Source: Mycolicibacterium goodii (lineage in GTDB: Bacteria; Actinomycetota; Actinomycetes; Mycobacteriales; Mycobacteriaceae). Taken from it: a stretch of DNA of 64,000 nt. The notes beneath the pieces were generated by a model. The model ran no database searches. It saw nothing but the letters and a program-made list of their open reading frames with translations, and was not told where the DNA came from. The translations under genes were made by a program, and so were the position numbers. This document shows positions 21,926-30,629 of the stretch, piece after piece. Position 1 is the first letter of the stretch. Each line of letters opens with the position of its first letter. Location: positions 1,736,001 through 1,800,000 of the forward strand of contig NZ_CP092364.2 in assembly GCF_022370755.2 (NCBI RefSeq). The letters are read 5' to 3'.

Positions 21926-22603
21926 ATGCTGGCGGTGTTGTGGGACATGGACGGCACCCTGGTCGACTCCGAAAAACTCTGGGACATCTCGATGCACGCG
22001 CTGTATGCGCGGATGGGTGCGGTGCTCACACCGGAGGTGCGGGAATCGACGGTCGGCGGTTCATCGGAAACCGTGATGCGCATCGTCTACGAGGACATCG
22101 GGCTCGAGCCGGATCCCGTGGCGATGGCCGAATCCGCGGACTGGCTGCATGCCTACACCGGTGAGTTGTTCGAGCAGGGCCTGCCGTGGCGGCCGGGCGC
22201 GCAGGAGATCCTCGATGCGTTGGTCGCCGACGGGGTGCCGATGGCGCTGGTGACCAACACCCGACGCGATCTCGCCGAGCGTGCGCTCAACAGCATTGGC
22301 CGCCACTACTTTTCGGTGAGCGTGTGCGGTGACGAGGTGCCCAACGGCAAGCCCGCGCCGGATCCGTACCTGCGCGCCGCCGAGCTGCTCGGCGTGCCCG
22401 TCGCACACTGCCTCGCCGTCGAGGACTCCGTCACCGGGACCACCGCGGCTGAGGCCGCGGGCTGCCCGGTGCTGGTGATCCCGAACGACGTCGAGGTGCC
22501 GCACGGCCCGCGCCGCAAGCGGGTGGAGTCGCTGAGCCTGCTCGGGGTCGAGGATCTGCGTGCGATCCACGCCGAACTGGGTCCCGAGCGCCTGACCGCC
22601 TGA
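21926..22603 (+). CDS. HAD superfamily phosphatase
   Basis: A 225-residue HAD hydrolase, subfamily IA. Motif I DMDGTLVDSE is at residues 7-16, motif II is the VTNT region, and motifs III/IV are GKPAPDPY and VEDSVTG. A helical cap lies between motifs I and II. Members dephosphorylate small sugar or nucleotide phosphates; the substrate is unknown. It lies between metH and the sugar porter gene. The start is supported by the motif lying at the N-terminus and an ACAAT -10-like box just upstream. Confidence 0.9.
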   Translation: MLAVLWDMDGTLVDSEKLWDISMHALYARMGAVLTPEVRESTVGGSSETVMRIVYEDIGLEPDPVAMAESADWLHAYTGELFEQGLPWRPGAQEILDALVADGVPMALVTNTRRDLAERALNSIGRHYFSVSVCGDEVPNGKPAPDPYLRAAELLGVPVAHCLAVEDSVTGTTAAEAAGCPVLVIPNDVEVPHGPRRKRVESLSLLGVEDLRAIHAELGPERLTA

Positions 22604-22690
22604 AATAGCCCACCGGATACGGCCATGCGGGTGACCTCCGTGTGACATTGTGATGTGATCGGTATCACTCTCCTGCCGAGAGGGCGCATC

Positions 22691-24169
22691 ATGTCACATG
22701 GTCCGGTAAGCGACGACACCCCGTCGATCTATGGTGAGGACGATCAGGCTGCCTCTTCAGGGCGCACCGCAGTGCGAATCGCTGCGGTGGCCGCCCTCGG
22801 TGGCCTGCTGTTCGGCTACGACAGCGCGGTGATCAACGGTGCCGTGGACTCCATCCAGGAAGATTTCGGCATCGGCAACTACGCACTGGGACTCGCGGTG
22901 GCGTCGGCGCTTCTGGGGGCTGCCGCCGGCGCGTTGTCCGCCGGACGCATCGCCGACCGTATCGGTCGCATCGCGGTGATGAAGATCGCCGCGGTGCTGT
23001 TCCTCATCAGCGCCTTCGGATCGGGTTTCGCGCCCGAGACCATCACGTTGGTGGTGTTCCGCATCGTCGGGGGTATCGGCGTCGGTGTGGCGTCGGTGAT
23101 CGCGCCCGCCTACATCGCCGAGACGTCTCCGCCGGGGATCCGGGGGAGACTCGGCTCGCTGCAGCAACTGGCCATCGTGTTGGGCATCTTCGCCTCCTTC
23201 GCGGTCAACTGGCTGTTGCAGTGGCTCGCAGGCGGGCCCAACGAAGTGCTGTGGCTGGGGGTCGACGCATGGCGCTGGATGTTCCTGGCAATGGCAGTCC
23301 CGGCCGTCCTGTACGGGGCACTGGCGTTCACCATCCCCGAGTCGCCGCGTTATCTCGTTGCGACACACAAGATTCCAGAGGCACGCCGAGTGCTGACCAT
23401 GTTGCTCGGCCAGAAGAACCTGGAGATCACCATCACGCGTATCCGGGACACCCTTGAGCGTGAGGACAAGCCGTCCTGGCGCGATCTCAAGAAGCCCACC
23501 GGTGGCGTCTACGGCATCGTGTGGGTCGGTCTGGGTCTGTCGATCTTCCAGCAGTTCGTCGGTATCAACGTCATCTTCTACTACTCGAATGTGCTTTGGC
23601 AGGCCGTCGGTTTCAGCGCGGACGAGTCCGCGGTCTACACCGTGATCACCTCGGTGATCAACGTGTTGACGACGCTGATCGCGATAGCGCTGATCGACAA
23701 GATCGGCCGCAAGCCGCTGTTGCTGATCGGTTCGGCCGGTATGGCGGTCACGCTGGCCACCATGGCGGTCATCTTCGCCAACGCCACGGTCAATCCCGAT
23801 GGCACGCCCAGCCTGCCCGGCTCGTCCGGGGTGATCGCACTCGTCGCGGCGAACCTGTTCGTGGTCGCTTTCGGTATGTCGTGGGGTCCTGTGGTCTGGG
23901 TGCTGCTGGGAGAGATGTTCCCCAACCGCTTCCGCGCTGCCGCGCTGGGTCTGGCGGCGGCCGGTCAGTGGGCGGCGAACTGGGCGATCACGGTGAGCTT
24001 CCCGGAGCTGCGCAATTACCTGGGTCTGGCCTACGGCTTCTACGCGTTGTGCGCGGTGTTGTCGTTCCTGTTCGTGACCAAGTGGGTGCCGGAAACCAAG
24101 GGTGTGTCCCTGGAAGACATGCATGCCGATCTGCTGGACGAAGGCGAGCACCCCGCGACGTCCCGATAG
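22691..24169 (+). CDS. glfA: MFS sugar porter, probable glucose permease
   Basis: A 492-residue 12-helix transporter of the sugar porter family. Signatures: GGLLFGYDSAVINGA in TM1, ADRIGR after TM2, ETSPPGIRGRLGSLQQL in TM5, PESPRYL after TM6, QQFVGINVIFYY in TM7, DKIGRKPLL after TM8 and VPETKGVSLED at the C-terminus. M. smegmatis has a low-affinity glucose facilitator (GlfA) encoded in this neighbourhood as I recall; the symbol rests on that memory. The ATG at 22691 follows GAGAGGG; an earlier in-frame ATG at 22655 adds 12 residues outside the family pattern. Confidence 0.82.
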   Translation: MSHGPVSDDTPSIYGEDDQAASSGRTAVRIAAVAALGGLLFGYDSAVINGAVDSIQEDFGIGNYALGLAVASALLGAAAGALSAGRIADRIGRIAVMKIAAVLFLISAFGSGFAPETITLVVFRIVGGIGVGVASVIAPAYIAETSPPGIRGRLGSLQQLAIVLGIFASFAVNWLLQWLAGGPNEVLWLGVDAWRWMFLAMAVPAVLYGALAFTIPESPRYLVATHKIPEARRVLTMLLGQKNLEITITRIRDTLEREDKPSWRDLKKPTGGVYGIVWVGLGLSIFQQFVGINVIFYYSNVLWQAVGFSADESAVYTVITSVINVLTTLIAIALIDKIGRKPLLLIGSAGMAVTLATMAVIFANATVNPDGTPSLPGSSGVIALVAANLFVVAFGMSWGPVVWVLLGEMFPNRFRAAALGLAAAGQWAANWAITVSFPELRNYLGLAYGFYALCAVLSFLFVTKWVPETKGVSLEDMHADLLDEGEHPATSR

Positions 24170-24217
24170 CGGTTGGGGGACCGCACGCGAAACCCGGGTG
24201 AGCGCGTCCGCGGGCTC

Positions 24218-24499
24218 GTGAAAGAATTGCAGCCCGTGAAGACTTTCGATGCCTTGTTCGCCGAGCTCAGCGACAAAGCGCGGACCCGCCCTGCCGGTAG
24301 CGGCACGGTCGCCGCACTCGACGCGGGCGTACACGGCATCGGTAAGAAGATCCTCGAAGAGGCCGGTGAGGTGTGGCTGGCGGCCGAGCACGAGGGGGAT
24401 GAGGCGCTGGCCGAGGAGATCAGCCAGTTGCTGTACTGGACGCAGGTACTGATGGTGTCCCGCGGCCTGACCCTCGACGACGTCTACCGGAAGCTGTGA
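24218..24499 (+). CDS. hisE: phosphoribosyl-ATP pyrophosphatase
   Basis: A 93-residue enzyme of the second step of histidine synthesis, hydrolysing phosphoribosyl-ATP to phosphoribosyl-AMP and PPi. It is an all-alpha MazG-like fold with metal-binding acidic residues in [18 protein letters not shown] and EEISQLLYW. The GTG at 24218 gives exactly the 93 residues I remember for M. tuberculosis HisE; the frame is open 15 codons further up. hisG begins 15 bases after its stop, so the two make a his pair separate from the main operon. Confidence 0.96.
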   Translation: MKELQPVKTFDALFAELSDKARTRPAGSGTVAALDAGVHGIGKKILEEAGEVWLAAEHEGDEALAEEISQLLYWTQVLMVSRGLTLDDVYRKL

Positions 24500-24514
24500 G
24501 AAGTGACCGAGCAC

Positions 24515-25372
24515 ATGTTGCGCGTGGCGGTGCCCAACAAGGGCGCGCTGAGCGAATCGGCCGCCGAGATCCTCGCCGAGGCCGGGTACCGGCGGCGGCG
24601 CGATCCCAAGGATCTGACCGTCGTCGACCCCGTGAACAACGTCGAGTTCTTCTTCCTGCGGCCGAAGGACATCGCGATCTACGTGGGTTCCGGTCAGCTC
24701 GACCTCGGGATCACCGGGCGCGATCTGGCCGCCGATTCGGATGCCCCGGTGCGCGAGCGCCTCTCGCTGGGCTTCGGCAATTCGACCTTCCGCTACGCCG
24801 CGCCTGCCGGGCGCGAGTGGACCACGGCCGACCTCGCCGGTAAGCGGATCGCCACGTCGTTCCCGAATCTGGTGCGCAAGGATCTCGCGGCGCACGGTAT
24901 CGACGCCACGGTGATCCGCCTCGATGGTGCCGTCGAGATCTCGATCCAACTGGGTGTCGCCGATGTCATCGCCGACGTGGTCGGTTCCGGTCGCACGCTG
25001 GGCCTGCACAACCTGGTGGCATTCGGTGATCCGCTGTGCGAGTCCGAGGCCGTCCTCATCGAACGTGACGGTGCCGCTGACGGCGACGAAAACGCTGCGG
25101 CGCGCGACCAACTCACCGCGCGCGTGCAGGGGGTGGTCTTCGGCCAGCAGTACCTGATGCTGGATTACGACTGCCCGCGTGCGGTTTTGGACCAGGCCAC
25201 CGCCGTGACACCCGGTCTGGAGTCCCCGACGATCGCGCCGCTGGCGGACCCCGACTGGGTCGCGGTGCGCGCGCTGGTGCCGCGACGCGACGTCAACGCG
25301 ATCATGGACGAGATCGCGGCGATCGGCGCCAAAGCGATCCTGGCCTCCGATATCCGCTTCTGCCGGTTCTGA
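24515..25372 (+). CDS. hisG: ATP phosphoribosyltransferase (long form)
   Basis: A 285-residue enzyme of the first committed step of histidine synthesis (ATP + PRPP). The catalytic domain starts LRVAVPNKG and contains [16 protein letters not shown], the PRPP loop. The C-terminal ferredoxin-like regulatory domain from about residue 210 ([31 protein letters not shown]) binds histidine for feedback inhibition, marking it as the long form that needs no HisZ. The ATG at 24515 starts the family pattern exactly; a GTG four codons earlier is possible. Confidence 0.97.
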   Translation: MLRVAVPNKGALSESAAEILAEAGYRRRRDPKDLTVVDPVNNVEFFFLRPKDIAIYVGSGQLDLGITGRDLAADSDAPVRERLSLGFGNSTFRYAAPAGREWTTADLAGKRIATSFPNLVRKDLAAHGIDATVIRLDGAVEISIQLGVADVIADVVGSGRTLGLHNLVAFGDPLCESEAVLIERDGAADGDENAAARDQLTARVQGVVFGQQYLMLDYDCPRAVLDQATAVTPGLESPTIAPLADPDWVAVRALVPRRDVNAIMDEIAAIGAKAILASDIRFCRF

Positions 25373-25435
25373 TCAGCCGGTGCGACAGCGCCACCCGTGT
25401 TAGCGTCCCGGTGACAACCAAGCGCGGAGGCCGCC

Positions 25436-25918
25436 ATGACGCACTTTCTGGTTCTGTTGTTGGCTCTTCTCATCGGCGTCGTAGCGGGCCTCCGGGCGCT
25501 CACGGCTCCGGCGGTGGTCGCGTGGGCCGCAATGCTGCACTGGATCAACCTGAACGGCACATGGGTCGAGTGGTTGGCGCATCCGGTGACCGTGACGGTT
25601 CTCACGATCCTGGCGGTGGGCGAGTGGGTCACCGACCAGCTGCCGCGCACCCCCAGTCGCAAGACGCCGATCCAGTTCGGTGCACGGCTCGTCACCGGCG
25701 GGTTCGCGGGCGCGGTCATCGGCACGGCCTGGGGCTACACCGTGGGTGGTCTGGGTGCCGGATTGATCGGTGCGGTTCTGGGCACCCTCGGGGGATATGA
25801 GGCACGAAAACGCCTGGTGACGGCCAACGGTGGTCGTGACAGACCGGTCGCGTTCGCGGAGGACGCGATTGCCGTCCTCGGCGGTATCGGGATCGCCGCA
25901 CTGACAGCGGTCGTGTGA
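25436..25918 (+). CDS. DUF4126 family membrane protein
   Basis: A 160-residue protein with about four hydrophobic segments and the DUF4126-type N-terminal VAGLRALTAPAVVAW. A glycine-rich GGFAGAVIGTAWG helix and GGIGIAALTAVV at the C-terminus suggest an integral membrane protein. Function unknown. GCGGAGG precedes the ATG. It lies 3' of hisG, as does Rv2120c in M. tuberculosis (from memory), and ends four bases before the flavoprotein gene. Confidence 0.85.
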   Translation: MTHFLVLLLALLIGVVAGLRALTAPAVVAWAAMLHWINLNGTWVEWLAHPVTVTVLTILAVGEWVTDQLPRTPSRKTPIQFGARLVTGGFAGAVIGTAWGYTVGGLGAGLIGAVLGTLGGYEARKRLVTANGGRDRPVAFAEDAIAVLGGIGIAALTAVV

Positions 25919-25922
25919 TTCG

Positions 25923-27299
25923 ATGACCACGACGCGGACATTCGACGCCATCGTCATCGGGGCGGGCCAGGCCGGACCACCTTTGGCGGGACGGCTGACC
26001 GCCGCCGGTCAGACGGTCGCGGTCATCGAGCGCAAGTTCGTCGGCGGCACCTGCGTCAACACCGGTTGCATCCCCACCAAGACCCTGGTGGCCAGCGCGC
26101 ACGCCGCTCACCTTGCACGCCGCGGCGCCGAATACGGCGTCGGCACAGGCGATATCACGGTCGACATGGCCAAGGTCAGGGCCCGCAAGGACAAGATCAT
26201 GCTCGACGACCGGCACGGCGTCGAGTCCTGGATCGAAGGCATGGACGGGGCGACCCTGATCCGCGGCCACGCCCGATTCGTCGACCCCCATACCGTCGAG
26301 GTCGACGGCGAACGCCTGTCCGCAGAGCGGGTTTTCATCAACGTCGGTGGCCGCGCGGTGACCCCTGACTTCCCGGGACTCGACGGTATCGATTATCTGA
26401 CCAACACCGGCATCCTCGAACTCGACTCGGTGCCCGAGCATCTCGTGATCATCGGCGGTAGCTACATCGCACTGGAGTTCGCGCAGATGTACCGGCGCTT
26501 CGGTGCCGAGGTGACCGTGGTCGAGAAGGGGCCGCGTCTGACCGCTCGCGAGGACGAGGACGTCTCGGCGGCGATCAAGGACATTCTCGAGGCAGAGGGC
26601 ATCACCGTCGTGCTCGATGCGACCGGCATCCGGTTCAGCAAGCACGACAACGGATTCGAGGTGATCCCACGCGACGGTGCCGAACCGATCGCCGGCACAC
26701 ATCTGCTGCTGGCCGTCGGACGAAAGCCCAACACCGACGATCTCGGGCTGGACAACGCCGGCGTCGAAACCGATCAGCGCGGCTACATCGTCGTCGACGA
26801 CCAGTTGCGCACCAACGTCGAGCACATCTGGGCGATGGGGGACTGCAACGGCAAGGGCGCCTTCACCCACACGTCCTACAACGATTTCGAGATCGTCGCC
26901 GCCAACCTGCTCGATGACGATCCGCGCCGCGTCAGCGATCGGGTGCCCACCTATGCGCTCTACATCGATCCGCCGCTCGGTCGCGCTGGGATGACCGCGG
27001 ACCAGGTGCGGGCGTCGGGGCGAAAAGCACTGGTGGGTAAGCGTCCGATGACGCGCGTCGGGCGTGCGGTCGAGAAGGGGGAGACGCAGGGCTTCATGAA
27101 GGTCGTGGTCGACGCCGAGACCCAGGAGATCCTTGGCGCGGCCATCCTCGGAGTGGGTGGTGACGAGGTGGTCCACGCGATCCTCGACATCATGACGGCC
27201 AAGGAGCCCTACACCGCGATATCCCGCACCATGCACATCCATCCGACCGTCAGCGAGTTGGTGCCGACGATGCTGCAGGACCTCAAGCCGCTTCGGTGA
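25923..27299 (+). CDS. FAD-dependent pyridine nucleotide-disulfide oxidoreductase (mercuric-reductase-like)
   Basis: A 458-residue flavoprotein of the class I disulfide reductase family. FAD site IVIGAGQAGPPLAG (residues 10-23), redox-active disulfide GGTCVNTGCIPTKT (C45/C50), NAD(P) site IIGGSYIALEFAQ, second FAD site AMGDCNGKG, and C-terminal catalytic pair HIHPTVSELVP. The N-terminal metal-binding domain of MerA is absent and so is the C-terminal Cys pair, so mercury resistance is unlikely. It could be a quinone, thiol or lipoamide reductase. Its 3' end overlaps the convergent flavodoxin-like gene by 17 bases. Confidence 0.88.
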   Translation: MTTTRTFDAIVIGAGQAGPPLAGRLTAAGQTVAVIERKFVGGTCVNTGCIPTKTLVASAHAAHLARRGAEYGVGTGDITVDMAKVRARKDKIMLDDRHGVESWIEGMDGATLIRGHARFVDPHTVEVDGERLSAERVFINVGGRAVTPDFPGLDGIDYLTNTGILELDSVPEHLVIIGGSYIALEFAQMYRRFGAEVTVVEKGPRLTAREDEDVSAAIKDILEAEGITVVLDATGIRFSKHDNGFEVIPRDGAEPIAGTHLLLAVGRKPNTDDLGLDNAGVETDQRGYIVVDDQLRTNVEHIWAMGDCNGKGAFTHTSYNDFEIVAANLLDDDPRRVSDRVPTYALYIDPPLGRAGMTADQVRASGRKALVGKRPMTRVGRAVEKGETQGFMKVVVDAETQEILGAAILGVGGDEVVHAILDIMTAKEPYTAISRTMHIHPTVSELVPTMLQDLKPLR

Positions 27300-27879
27300 T
27301 GTCGCGTCCCGCGCGCAACTGAGCGGTCACCGCGGCCACCCGCGCGCCGAGGTGACGGCACGTCTCGATGTCGGCGGGGTGGACGGACGCCGCATCGAGG
27401 TCCACGTCGGTGGCCGCGCCCGCACCCAGCCAGAAGCCGAGACGGTTCAGGTCGTCCTCGCTGCCTGCGCTGCTGTTCCAGCCGGGCGGCAAACCCAGGT
27501 TCACCCAGTGCATGTGGTGCTGCGCGGCGAACACCGCAAGGCTGATGAGCGTTGACTGCTTGTCGCCCGCCTTGGCCCCGGAGTTGGTGAACCCGGCCGC
27601 CACCTTGTCCCGCCACGTGCCTTCGATGCAGCGTCGTCCGGTCCGTTCGGCGAAGCGCTGGAATGCCGCCGCGACGTTGCCCATGTAGGTGGCGCTTCCG
27701 AAGATGATCGCATCGGCGGTGTCCAGGGTGTGCCACTGCTCGTCGGTGATCGTGTCGACCGGCACGAGGTGCACGTGCGCTCCCGTGGAGCGGGCGCCTG
27801 CCGCGACCGACTCGGCCAAATGCGCGGTGTGGCCGAATCCGGAGTGGTAGGCAACGCAGATCTGCGGATGAGTGGACAT
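27283..27879 (-). CDS. NADPH-dependent FMN reductase / WrbA-like flavodoxin fold protein
   Basis: A 198-residue flavodoxin-fold protein: HSGFGHTAHLAESVAAG forms the phosphate-binding loop for FMN and ADAIIFGSATYMGNV the second flavin loop. WrbA-like members reduce quinones with NAD(P)H. It is the last gene of a three-gene unit (ArsR regulator, SRPBCC protein, this), starting 2 bases after the SRPBCC stop. Start ATG at 27879. Confidence 0.85.
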   Translation of the reverse strand: MSTHPQICVAYHSGFGHTAHLAESVAAGARSTGAHVHLVPVDTITDEQWHTLDTADAIIFGSATYMGNVAAAFQRFAERTGRRCIEGTWRDKVAAGFTNSGAKAGDKQSTLISLAVFAAQHHMHWVNLGLPPGWNSSAGSEDDLNRLGFWLGAGAATDVDLDAASVHPADIETCRHLGARVAAVTAQLRAGRDITEAA

Positions 27880-27881
27880 GG

Positions 27882-28385
27882 CTACTCCTGTGTGCTGGTG
27901 AGTGATTCGGCGACCTCGCGGTAGCGTGTCGCCCAGTCGGGAAGAGGCGCTTTGTCGAGGTGCGCCTCGAGGCGGTCAAGATAGGCATGGGTGCCCGGCC
28001 GAAAGCCGTTGGCATTGCGCACCCCGAGTCCGCGATGGCTGAAAATCAGTCGGGTGCCGTTGTTCTCGGGACGCAGTTCGTAGCGTACGACGCTCGGTTC
28101 GACGACGCGCTGGTGCCACTCGTGTTCGAACACGTGCGGCGGATCCCACACCGTGATGCGTCCCGTCATGCGCTTGGCGTCGGCCGGGATGTCCGGAGCC
28201 GCCGGATCCATCTCGATGCGACCACCGGCCCGCGCGTCGATCATGGTGTGCCCCATCCACTGTGCGCGTTCTTGTGGATCCGTGATCGCCGTCCACACCG
28301 CCGTCACGGGGTGCGGGAGCCACCGTTCGAACGTCAGGACCGCGCGGTCACCCTCGATCGTCAGTCGGCCCTCACGTGGGGTCAT
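27882..28385 (-). CDS. SRPBCC/AHSA1 family protein
   Basis: A 167-residue START-like protein with the AHSA1 pattern: FERWLPHPVTAVWTAITDPQERAQWM near the N-terminus, GGRIEMDP, PHVFEHEW and TRLIFSHRGLG. Such proteins often pair with an ArsR regulator, as here, where the ATG overlaps the ArsR stop (ATGA). Ligand unknown. The pairing suggests a small-molecule response unit. Confidence 0.87.
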   Translation of the reverse strand: MTPREGRLTIEGDRAVLTFERWLPHPVTAVWTAITDPQERAQWMGHTMIDARAGGRIEMDPAAPDIPADAKRMTGRITVWDPPHVFEHEWHQRVVEPSVVRYELRPENNGTRLIFSHRGLGVRNANGFRPGTHAYLDRLEAHLDKAPLPDWATRYREVAESLTSTQE

Positions 28386-28699
28386 TTCCTGGACCCCTGC
28401 CGCTTCGCGAGATGACGTTCCAGAGCGTCCAGGTGGTCCGTCCAGAACCGGCGATACCGTTCGATCCAGTCATCGATCTCGACGAGCCCGTCGGCGCGCA
28501 GCGCGTAGATGCGACGTTGCGCATCCGCGCGCACCTCCACCAGGCCGACCTCCCGCAGTACCCTCAGATGCCGGGAGACGGTCGGCTGGGTCAGGTTCGG
28601 CAGGGTGGCGACGAGTTCGCCTGCCGTGCGCTCACCGCCGGCGAGTGCATCCAACAGGGCCCGCCTGTTCGGTTCGGCGACCGCTTCGAAGACGTCCAC
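28382..28699 (-). CDS. ArsR family transcriptional repressor
   Basis: A 105-residue winged-helix regulator: AVAEPNRRALLDALAGGERTAGEL, recognition helix NLTQPTVSRHLRVLREVGLV, wing VRADAQRRIYAL. No metal-binding cysteines are visible, so it belongs to the metal-independent ArsR group found beside AHSA1 proteins. It starts with GTG at 28699, placed just at the predicted transcription start of the promoter at 28706-28734. It heads the operon with the SRPBCC and flavodoxin-like genes and probably represses it. Confidence 0.88.
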   Translation of the reverse strand: MDVFEAVAEPNRRALLDALAGGERTAGELVATLPNLTQPTVSRHLRVLREVGLVEVRADAQRRIYALRADGLVEIDDWIERYRRFWTDHLDALERHLAKRQGSRK

Positions 28700-28705
28700 G
28701 CCTCG

Positions 28706-28734
28706 AGTATTGCACTCGATCTATATAGACACAA
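28706..28734 (-). promoter_or_regulatory. ArsR operon promoter with central palindrome
   Basis: On the reverse strand, -35 TTGTGT (28734-28729) and -10 AATACT (28711-28706) are separated by 17 bases. The spacer carries the perfect palindrome TCTATATAGA (28720-28729), a likely repressor site. The GTG of arsR follows the -10 by six bases, so the message should be leaderless. An operator between the promoter elements would let the ArsR protein repress its own operon. Confidence 0.55.
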
Positions 28735-28770
28735 GGCAATATATGCGTTGGCTGTTCCCCGACATCACCC

Positions 28771-28935
28771 TCAGCGGGTCGCGGTTGACCTGTGCTGGGT
28801 CCGGGTGTGCCCCGACGGTGTGTCGCGGTGGGCTTCTAGTAGCCGTAGCCACACTTCGCTGATCGTGGGGAAGCATGGCACGGCGTGCCACAAGCGGTTG
28901 ATGGGTACTTGCGCGGCGATGTCTGCGGTGGTGAC
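28771..28935 (-). pseudogene. 3' remnant of a pyridine nucleotide-disulfide oxidoreductase gene
   Basis: Reverse-strand translation reads VPINRLWHAVPCFPTISEVW followed by LRLLEAHR, matching the C-terminal interface region of mercuric/lipoamide-reductase-like flavoproteins (the H..PT.SE pattern). The frame continues to a TGA at 28773-28771. Upstream of about 28935 the match ends and no FAD or NAD domain is present, so only the tail survives. It is not the tail of the intact enzyme at 25923-27299, whose end reads differently. Confidence 0.5.
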
Positions 28936-29040
28936 GTGGGCGCCCCATGGTGCGGTGTCGACCGGTTGCGAACGCGAGCCTGACTGCCTGGCGGTGGGAA
29001 GTTCAACACGATGTCGACAGGGCCGACCGACCGTAGTGCT

Positions 29041-29182
29041 TCCGGATGCTGCTCGCCAGCCAGCTGCTGATCCAGGGCACGGCGTCGATCGAGACGGTGG
29101 CTTGGCGCCTGGGCCACAACTCGGCCGCCTCGTTCAGCCGCGCCTCAAGCGAGTAGTCGGTTATTCCCCGACGGCGAGTAGA
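29041..29182 (+). pseudogene. 3' remnant of an AraC family regulator gene, with a frameshift
   Basis: Forward translation from 29047 reads LLASQLLIQGTASIETVAWR then LGHNSAASFSRA, the second helix-turn-helix of AraC/XylS regulators. The expected FKRVVG follows only if one T is restored near 29143: the next frame reads KRVVGYSPTA. An in-frame TAG just upstream and no ligand-binding domain confirm that it is broken. Confidence 0.55.
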
Positions 29183-29348
29183 GAAGTCGCGTTCGCAGGT
29201 TGTCACGGACGCAGGCTGAATCGAGTGCACTCGGAAAGGCTGCCGACGGCACCGTTTGGATACCGCGATCGGCGGTCGGACATACTCGGCGAGTTCGCTT
29301 TTGACTTCGGGCCGGATCGGCCGGCGACCTGCGTATGCCCGAGCTCGA

Positions 29349-30629
29349 TTATTGGATCTCCAGTGCCTGCACAGCTGCCTGAAATGGCTCTGCAGGGGCG
29401 ATGAGCAGGCCTGCGCCCGCCTGGCCGCCTTCCCGTAGAGCAGCACCCATATGAATCCGCGGGGTCACGCCGGTGGAGGCCACGACGTCTGCCTCAATGC
29501 CGAAAGGTACACCGCGGAAGCCTAGAAACGGGATCTTCCACGAAGGATGCTCGGTGCGGGTGATGCCATACATTGCTTGGGTCGTCCGGACCATCGCGTC
29601 GGCCGTGCCACCGCTGTAATCCTGCAGTGAGAATGCCGCCGCCGCGGCGAGTCCGCCCAGTCCCACTGTTTCGGTGATCAAGCTCTCGCCTCCCATGAAG
29701 GCGATGTCGTCTGGGCGAATGCCGTCGTACAGCTTTGCATGGAGTTCGGGCAACGGCGCTCTGAACCAGGTGTCTCCGGAGCCTGCGACGCGCAAGGCGA
29801 AGTGTTTCTCGTTGAGTGCCATTGCGGTGACGATGGTGCTGTGGCGGATACCGGCCGCAGCATCGGCGATACATTTTCCGGCCGCCATCGCGACGTGTAG
29901 AAAGAAGAGGTCGTTAAGGCCGAGGAATGCGAGAATCTCGCGCGTGTCGGCGCCCGCGCCATTAGCTTCGAGGACCGCGTCGAAGAGTTGCTGGAACAGC
30001 AGTGCGGTGGCCGCCGTGTTGCGGCTGTGCAGGTCGTCTCCCATGCCGAGCGCGCGGCGGATGATCGGATTCACCGGCACCCCAGCTGTATTCCGCAGGG
30101 CCGTGGACAGTTGGGGAGCGAGAACCTCGCGGATCCAGAGCAGGCGCCGGCGGACGGTGTCGTTCCAGACGCCGTACGTGAGTCGCTGTCGGTCGCTGCC
30201 TTCGTAGAGGACACAATGCCCGCGGCGGCCGGTCTCGAGATCTTCCACGACCCATACCGGCATGGAAGCAGAGGTCACGCCGGTGACTGAGCCGACACAT
30301 CCGTGGTCATGGCACGCACGCACTCGAATTTCGCCGCCGTGAAGCAGCGCATCAGCTTCCTTACTCGTCTCAGCGAGGCCTTCATAGATCGCTGCGCCGA
30401 GGATGGCGCGTCGCTGACCGCCCGTGTATTCCGGCCATTCCATCGGAGCACCCGATGTCAGGATGGTGCGAGGCGTCATTCCCGGCAGTGCGGTCAAAGC
30501 AGGTGCCACGTCGACGATCACCGGCTCCACCCGGAGCATCGCCGCCACCGCGGCATCGTTGGCGTGGGACCGCAGGCGTGCTGCGGAACCGGGTATTCCG
30601 TTCTCAACCGAAGACGATGACTGGTTCAC
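29349..30629 (-). CDS. DUF1116 family protein (AllG/YlbE-like)
   Basis: A 426-residue protein of the DUF1116 family. Typical stretches are AVAAMLRVEPVIVDVAPA, MGDDLHSRNTAATALLFQQL, FLHVAMAAGKCIADAA and FRAPLPELHAKLYDG. In E. coli the homologue YlbE (AllG) is one of three components of oxamate carbamoyltransferase together with FdrA (AllF) and YlbF (AllH); neither partner is seen here. The GTG at 30629 overlaps the stop of the upstream hydrolase gene (GTGA); the frame upstream is inside that gene. It is the last gene of the left part of a catabolic cluster. Function in this host is open. Confidence 0.75.
   Translation of the reverse strand: MNQSSSSVENGIPGSAARLRSHANDAAVAAMLRVEPVIVDVAPALTALPGMTPRTILTSGAPMEWPEYTGGQRRAILGAAIYEGLAETSKEADALLHGGEIRVRACHDHGCVGSVTGVTSASMPVWVVEDLETGRRGHCVLYEGSDRQRLTYGVWNDTVRRRLLWIREVLAPQLSTALRNTAGVPVNPIIRRALGMGDDLHSRNTAATALLFQQLFDAVLEANGAGADTREILAFLGLNDLFFLHVAMAAGKCIADAAAGIRHSTIVTAMALNEKHFALRVAGSGDTWFRAPLPELHAKLYDGIRPDDIAFMGGESLITETVGLGGLAAAAAFSLQDYSGGTADAMVRTTQAMYGITRTEHPSWKIPFLGFRGVPFGIEADVVASTGVTPRIHMGAALREGGQAGAGLLIAPAEPFQAAVQALEIQ

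Larger units (their letters stand above)
28735..29348. other. decayed region between ArsR operon and DUF1116 gene
   Basis: This stretch of about 610 bases has no intact gene. It contains the 3' remnant of a disulfide oxidoreductase gene on the reverse strand and the 3' remnant of an AraC-type regulator gene on the forward strand, listed separately. The remaining 29183-29348 shows nothing recognisable. It marks the change from conserved chromosome to the accessory region. Confidence 0.5.

Noticed and set aside
22757..25111. 784-residue reverse-strand frame
   Set aside because: It is antisense to the sugar porter, hisE and hisG and has a low-information composition typical of a shadow frame.
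25923..27299. Mercuric reductase as part of a mer resistance operon
   Set aside because: No N-terminal heavy-metal domain, no C-terminal cysteine pair and no merR/merT/merP beside it; only a general disulfide-reductase-family call is justified.
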